A program made the position numbers and the translations under genes. The notes beneath the pieces are model-generated. The model ran no database searches, had not been told where the DNA came from, and saw only the letters and a program-made list of their open reading frames with translations. From positions 248,931 to 271,008 of the forward strand of contig WELA01012539.1 of the NCBI GenBank assembly GCA_009602735.1: a DNA stretch of 22,078 nt, in the 5' to 3' direction. This document shows, one piece after another, positions 17,861-22,078 of this stretch (positions are counted from its first letter, which is position 1; every line of letters starts with the position of its first letter). The stretch is from Mesotaenium endlicherianum (Eukaryota > Streptophyta > Zygnematophyceae > Zygnematales > Mesotaeniaceae).

Positions 17861-19697
17861 CTGCTGCAGCGCCTACCGCAAAGCTCGCCGCGAGGTCTGC
17901 CGCAGCGACTGCTGCGCAGCTTGCCGCGAGGCCTGCCGCGCAGCCGGTCGCGGGTTCGGCCGCAAAAATTGCGGACCCCGGCGCGTATGCGGCCGCAATT
18001 GCAGCAGTTGCTGCAGCTACTGGCGCGGTCGAAGCTGCCAGGAGGCTGCCAGGTGGCGCCCCCTAGTAGCTGCTGAGGCCGAGAGGCAGGGTCTCTGGAC
18101 CGGTGGCGCCGTCTATCTCGGCTGCCCCGGGCGAAAATTGCAGCGCCCTCCCCCCGATGCGTGGGCTAACCGGCCCCCCAGCAGCTTGCGGTGGGCTGCT
18201 GCCGGGGTTTTGTGCGCAGCCAGGGTTTAGGCCCTGGCTGTGCGCAGCCGTGCGCGGGCCGTCGGCACCACGATCGGACATCCGGCCGCGTGGCGCAGTC
18301 GGGATTGCCCCCTCCTGCCTGAGGGTGGCTGCTCCGACCGCCGGATCTGTACGGGCTAAGCCGGGCCATGCGCGCGTGCCAAGTGGCAGCACGTGCGCGA
18401 CAGGGGCTGAGCCCTGGATGTGCACAGCTGCGGGTGCGCTGTCGGCGCTTTTGCCGGCGACCCGGCCGCACAGCGTGGTCAAGACCCCCCCTTGCTCATC
18501 GAGGGTGGCGGCCGCTGCGGCCGTCGCTGCGCTGGCCGTGCAGGCCTGCGCGCACGCGTCACTTGTCTGTGCGTGGGTGCAGCTGCTGTGCGCAGCTGCA
18601 ACTGCCGCTATGACGACGACGTGGCGTCGCCGGGTGTGCCGTGGACCTGGCAGCGCAGTGCGTTGGGCGCGCGTGCGAGTTAGCGTGCGTGCGTGAATGC
18701 TGCCGTCGGCAGAGGCGGCCCCGCCTGCCGTGCACGTGCCACGTGGCGGGTTTCGCTGGAGCCTGCTGTCTGCAGCAGCCAGCGGGGACCGGCTGTCCCT
18801 ACCTGTGCACAGAGCTGCGCACGGGCGTGCCGCACGGACGGAGAAGGAGGCTGCGGACGGACCAGCTGTAGCCGTGCATGCCGCCTGGTGCCCTCGTCCC
18901 TGCCTGCCAGCTGTTGCTACGCAGGCTGACGGGAGGCCTGCTGGTGTCAGCAGGGAAGCGCAAGCCAGGGCCTCTGTCGGGGCCTCAGCTGGCGCGCGGG
19001 CTGGCCCGCGTGCTCGCGAGTTTGCGCCGGGAGATGGCGCATCCACGCAGTCGTGCAGCCTGCCATCCGGCAGTCTGTCAGGGTTCCGGCCGTTGCTGCT
19101 GACAGCTGTCAGAGCGGTGCGCACAGGGCTAGCAGAGCTGCCTGTGCGGGCGCCTGCAGTTCTGGCAGCGAGCGCTACGTCGTAACGCGGACGTGCGCGA
19201 GGCTGCGGTGCTGCCGCTGAGCCTGATGGGTGCGCTGAAGCTGTGCGAGCGTCAGCTGTCAGTGCCATGGCGTAGGACGGTGGAGCGGACGCGAGGAGTG
19301 CTCCGCACGCGTCATAGTTATCGACGTCAACAAGGCCACGGAGTCTAGCAATCTCCGCGTTGGCCTCCACGAGGGCGTCGCTGACGTTGTCGAAGCTGCA
19401 GTAGTCGGCTCCAGGCATCAATGCTGCGTCCGTCGTGGCCGTAGCTGCTGTCATCGCGGGGCGGCCACCCGTACAAGGGTTGCGTGCGCCTCGCTGTCCT
19501 GCTGAAGGCGTAGGGCCGTCACGAGCGCGTCCGTTCTCAACGTCGCGCTTCTTTTGCAGACAGATGATCTGCAGGTGGCCGGCCTTGCCACAATAGGTGC
19601 AATCGCCGGGCTTGCCATTCTGCGCAAGAGTGCAGTTCTGGCGTGAGTGGCCCGTCTTCCCGCAGGACCAACAGGGATTGCTCGTGGTGGCAGCCAT
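17861..19697 (-). pseudogene. gag zinc knuckles and Ala-rich gag-pro linker (element B)
   Basis: The segment beginning at the ATG at 19697 has two CCHC zinc knuckles, CWSCGKTGHSRQNC (residues 9-22) and CTYCGKAGHLQIIC (33-46), the nucleic-acid-binding end of a retroviral-type Gag. A short helix (ALVEANAEIARLRGL) follows, then some 450 residues dominated by Ala, Gly, Pro, Arg, Ser and Thr with many Cys and no known domain. A TAG at 18063 interrupts, but the frame continues, still Ala-rich, to 17861. It is in the same frame as the upstream gag. The length and composition of the linker are unusual and could include expanded repeats. Confidence 0.75.
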
Positions 19698-19745
19698 GGA
19701 AATGCGGCCACGCGTAGCTCCGCGCTGCTGCGTCTGTTGGGGCAG

Positions 19746-20645
19746 CTAAGAGCGCTGAGGCTGCTGCTGCTGCGACTGGGGCTGGCGGGCAGGCGTCGTG
19801 CGCATCGTAGAAGACGGCAGCACTGAGGCCTCCTGGCGCACGCCCGTGGATGCTAAGCCCACATGATCGCTAATGTTGCTCCGTGCGGCGGCCAAGCTCT
19901 GCTTCTCAACGGAGAGGTAGGCTTGCTCCAGAGAATACTCTGAACCGTGGCGGTCAATGAGGGGAACTACGGCCCTCTCCCTCAGACGCGGCTCAACGGC
20001 ACGCAAGAAGATCTCCGCGGCCTCCCGGTCAGTGACAGTGCCGACATCGCGGCGGAGGAGCACCAAGCGGCGGTACATCATGCGGATAATCTCGTTCTTG
20101 CGTCGGAAGAAATGGTGCAGCTCGTACACCTTCTCCTCAATTGCGGCCTGGAACTCTGTCTTCAGGATGTTCTAGAAGGCTTGCACTGGATCAGCTAGCA
20201 GGGTCGCCACTGGTGGGTCACCCACAAGCTTAGTGCGGGTCCGGAGCTCGGCCTCCTTCTCACGGAAGGTGTCGCGGGCCTCGTGCAAGAGGTAGCGCAT
20301 AAGCGTGTCGAAGACGTGGCGCTTAGTCAGCGTGGGTGTCTTGAGCTTTGCAGCCGCGAAGTCAGCCTGAAACTCCGAGATGGTATCTTCCAGATCACAG
20401 GTGCCTGGCATACCGCTGAAGCGGTAGATAGACTTGTCAGTCCTGACCTCGTGGTCACCTGCCACGGAATACCAGAAATCGTAGTGAGCCCACTGAGGAG
20501 ATGGCTCAGAAGCAACTGCTGTGTGCTGGAGAGCAGGATGCTGTTCTTCGGCGAGTTCAGTGATAGTGCTGAGATCTGAGTCTGAGTCTTCTCCACTAAC
20601 CCCTTCGTAGTATGGCTGATAAGAAAGCCCACTACGGGTAGGCAT
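19746..20645 (-). pseudogene. Gag capsid-like region (element B)
   Basis: The ATG at 20645 opens MPTRSGLSYQPYYEG, a start often seen in Gag proteins of such elements. An acidic Ser-rich stretch follows, then a helical region with the features of a Retrotrans_gag domain (EFQADFAAAKLK, HVFDTLMRYLLHEARDTFRE). A TAG at 20172 interrupts; the same frame resumes NILKTEFQAAIEEKVYELHH and runs through a Gln-rich end to a second TAG at 19746, beyond which the zinc knuckles follow in frame. Gag would form the virus-like particle in the cytoplasm. Both stops can be read as single transitions (TGG or CAG to TAG). Confidence 0.8.
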
Positions 20646-21329
20646 ACGCTGAAGGTTCTAATTGCTTGCAGGCAAAGAGAGATCTTTTGGAAGTAAGGGA
20701 AGTGTACTCTCCAAAGTGAGCACCTCAAGACTGTAATTTGGTAGGAAAACAACTAATGAAGTATGGCCCAAAAGATCACTGGAAGCACATCATGATCTTC
20801 AGAGTAGTCCTATGGCAAGGGCTTAAGCTGTGACTTTGCTCACCACTTGTGAAGTTCTTCAAGTGACTGGAAGCCTGGAGGGCATGCTCTTCACAAGAGA
20901 GTAACTCAGTGGTCCTGAAAACACAAGAGATAAAAGTGTAAACTTTACTGATAATCTCTGTTACTTACACCTGGCATAATGGACTTCTAAAAGATGTCTC
21001 TTCTAGGGACATCTCTAGTATTTATACTCCTGGAAATCCGGCGGGGTATGCGGCGGATCCAATGCATGTAGTCACTCTAGGAGGCTCTCCTATGTCCACT
21101 AATGTGTACAAGGCATGTACTAGCACTCCTACAGGCTAAGCATAACTCAAACCAATCAAAGCAACGTGCGTAGGATATGCTACGTGTCTCTCATTGGCCG
21201 AGCTTACCTTGGGTGATTCTATCTAGATAGCGCCTCAAAAGTGGATCTGAAAATTGAGGAAGCTTCCTCTAGGAGTAGGTGATGCAGTCACCAAGTTATA
21301 GCCTCAATGATGCACATATACTTTGGAAA
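20646..21329 (-). promoter_or_regulatory. 5' untranslated and promoter region of element B
   Basis: There is no coding capacity. On the sense strand a CCAATGAG lies at about 21196, an ATTGGTT-type box near 21150, a TATA box at 21018-21027 and then a 370-nt leader before the gag ATG. This is the layout of an LTR plus leader, but no primer-binding site was recognised and LTR boundaries cannot be set. Confidence 0.5.
21018..21027 (-). promoter_or_regulatory. TATA box of element B
   Basis: Sense-strand GTATAAATAC in a GC-rich to AT-rich transition, downstream of CCAAT-type boxes and about 370 bp upstream of the gag start. It is the best candidate core promoter for the element. Confidence 0.55.
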
Positions 21330-21330
21330 N
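21330..21330. other. single N: probable contig join
   Basis: The N is flanked by the same heptamer on both sides (TTGGAAA, N, TTGGAAA), as expected when two contigs with a short terminal overlap are joined without merging. Linkage of the 370 bp to its right with the rest of element B is therefore provisional. Confidence 0.75.
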
Positions 21331-21700
21331 TTGGAAATGCAAAGCTTATGTAGGCGAATCGGCTCGCGGATTCGTGCGCACAAGCTAGGGGTTTTAGGGG
21401 TCACGGATAGGCAAGAATGTGCACATCGAAACACAAATTGCCCTTTGGTGAGGATCCGCTAGGGGCCGGTAGGTGACGCGGACTAGATCGCTCATATCTC
21501 GCTCGATACTTGACCAAATGACGCGAACCCGGTGCCATTCGGAAGGTGACTCGACGCGCTAAACTTTGGTGACTTGGAAATTGAGAAAAGGTCAATGTAT
21601 GGATGCGTAAAGTCTATGCAAAGTCGGCCTTCCTAGGTTGATGGTTCATACATGTGGAGCTCGGTTTCGTGCGGCAACCTCGACTCAATAAATCATGACA
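21331..21700 (-). mobile_element. 5' terminal segment of element B
   Basis: It begins on the sense strand with TGTCATGATTTATTGAGTCG next to the target duplication. No ORF of interest. By position it should be the start of the 5' LTR (U3). It does not resemble the sequence following the polypurine-like tract at the other end. Confidence 0.55.
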
Positions 21701-21704
21701 CGCT
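21701..21704. repeat. target-site duplication CGCT (right)
   Basis: Partner of CGCT at 13702-13705. The two copies bound element B. Confidence 0.75.
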
Positions 21705-22019
21705 TAACTAAGTCCTTATGGATGAAAGTATGTGACGCCCCTCCGTCAACAAATGCCCTCACCTTCCTACCTGCAATCTTGCAATGCAGTAGGATAGGGA
21801 AGACCGTCTTTTCCTGACTTTGGCATTGTTATCCTGACTAAATTAGATTTGCAATGTCAGAATATTTTCTTATTTCCTTGAGTGACAGTAGGCAGCCTTA
21901 GCCGCTTAAATAAGTCATTATGGATAAAAGTGTGTGACGCCCCTCCGTCAACAAATGCCCTCACCTTCCTACCTGCAATTATGCAATGCAATGGGATAGG
22001 GGTGACTGTAGTGAAACAG

Positions 22020-22058
22020 ATAGATAAAGTACTTAGTAAAACAGAATACTTTATCTAT
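22020..22058. repeat. 12-bp inverted repeat with 15-nt loop
   Basis: ATAGATAAAGTA (22020-22031) and TACTTTATCTAT (22047-22058) are perfect reverse complements. One arm falls in the 34-bp block that recurs at 17827-17860. Confidence 0.8.
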
Positions 22059-22078
22059 TCAAGACAAGGATCTTTGAA

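Larger units (their letters stand above)
13706..21700 (-). mobile_element. element B: LTR-type retrotransposon with DNMT and PHD modules
   Basis: Sense (minus) order: 5' region, gag with two zinc knuckles, Ala-rich linker, retropepsin-like domain, Thr-Pro repeat linker, truncated DNMT, integrase tail with PHD finger, polypurine-like tract. The outer ends are TGTC on the sense strand at 21700 and GACA at 13706, flanked by CGCT duplications in the protease of element A. No RT or RNase H is present, so it is an internally deleted, non-autonomous copy. I could not match the first 142 nt of the 5' end to the 142 nt after the polypurine tract, so a proper LTR pair is not demonstrated. Contig joins at 17826 and 21330 lie inside it. 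Confidence 0.75.
21701..22078 (-). pseudogene. element A protease N-terminal part, in two tandem copies
   Basis: On the minus strand a segment reading AGRKVRAFVDGGASHTFIH occurs twice, at about 21990-21915 and 21790-21715, 200 bp apart. This is the active-site strand of a Ty3/Gypsy protease with DGGAS in place of the usual DSGA or DTGA. The first copy continues into RLRLPTVTQGNKKIF and then breaks off at about 21862. The second copy is cut by element B right after HKDLVKR, and its continuation is at 13705. Upstream sequence (22078-22007) is gag-pro connector without a recognised domain. The window ends inside the element. Confidence 0.8.

Noticed and set aside
18103..19185. Long plus-strand ORFs at 18.1-19.2 kb
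   Set aside because: GC-rich DNA gives long open frames on both strands; the minus strand is continuous with gag and its zinc knuckles.
20915..20970. 56-nt intron in the leader of element B (GTGTAAGT to TTTTCAG)
   Set aside because: Splice-like ends are present, but it is shorter than usual plant introns and nothing else supports it.
1..22078. CRISPR arrays, tRNA or rRNA genes
   Set aside because: No spaced direct repeats, no tRNA-like A and B boxes and no rRNA segments were seen on either strand.

Overview
The window looks like nuclear DNA of a plant-lineage (streptophyte) eukaryote, most likely a charophyte-type green alga. The evidence is a five-exon ribosomal protein eL30 gene with plant-like wording (RVSC in place of the animal-type residues), a plant telo-box upstream of it, and nested Ty3/Gypsy retrotransposons, one of which carries a cytosine-methyltransferase domain. 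Retrotransposon-borne methyltransferases are, from memory, reported for charophytes and dinoflagellates. The species call is inference. Two isolated N bases (17826 and 21330) look like contig joins, so layout across them is provisional.

Layout. 1-655: a very GC-rich exon of an unrecognised gene, ending in a CAG tract. 656-2757: no gene seen. 2758-4788 (minus): complete eL30 gene, GT-AG introns, no lesion. 4789-6280: its promoter side plus small repeats. 6281-8381: two diverged LTRs of one family, both minus-oriented, each next to a polypurine tract and a conserved hairpin. 8709-10292 (minus): a broken coiled-coil ORF of unknown function. 10696-13705 and 21701-22078 (minus): a decayed chromovirus (element A: protease, RT, RNase H, integrase, chromodomain). 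13706-21700 (minus): element B, inserted into the protease region of A, with a CGCT(T) duplication at both ends.

Element B is the most interesting object: gag with two CCHC knuckles, an Ala-rich linker, a retropepsin-like domain, a Thr-Pro repeat linker, the N-terminal half of a DNMT3-like cytosine methyltransferase, then, after an apparent internal deletion that removed RT, RNase H and most of integrase, an integrase tail ending in a PHD zinc finger. Such an element could both read chromatin (PHD) and write DNA methylation (DNMT). This copy is dead: seven in-frame stops, several frameshifts, a changed protease active-site loop and an altered methyltransferase motif IV. Element A by contrast uses a chromodomain at the same integrase-tail position, so the locus holds one element with each type of chromatin reader, one inside the other.
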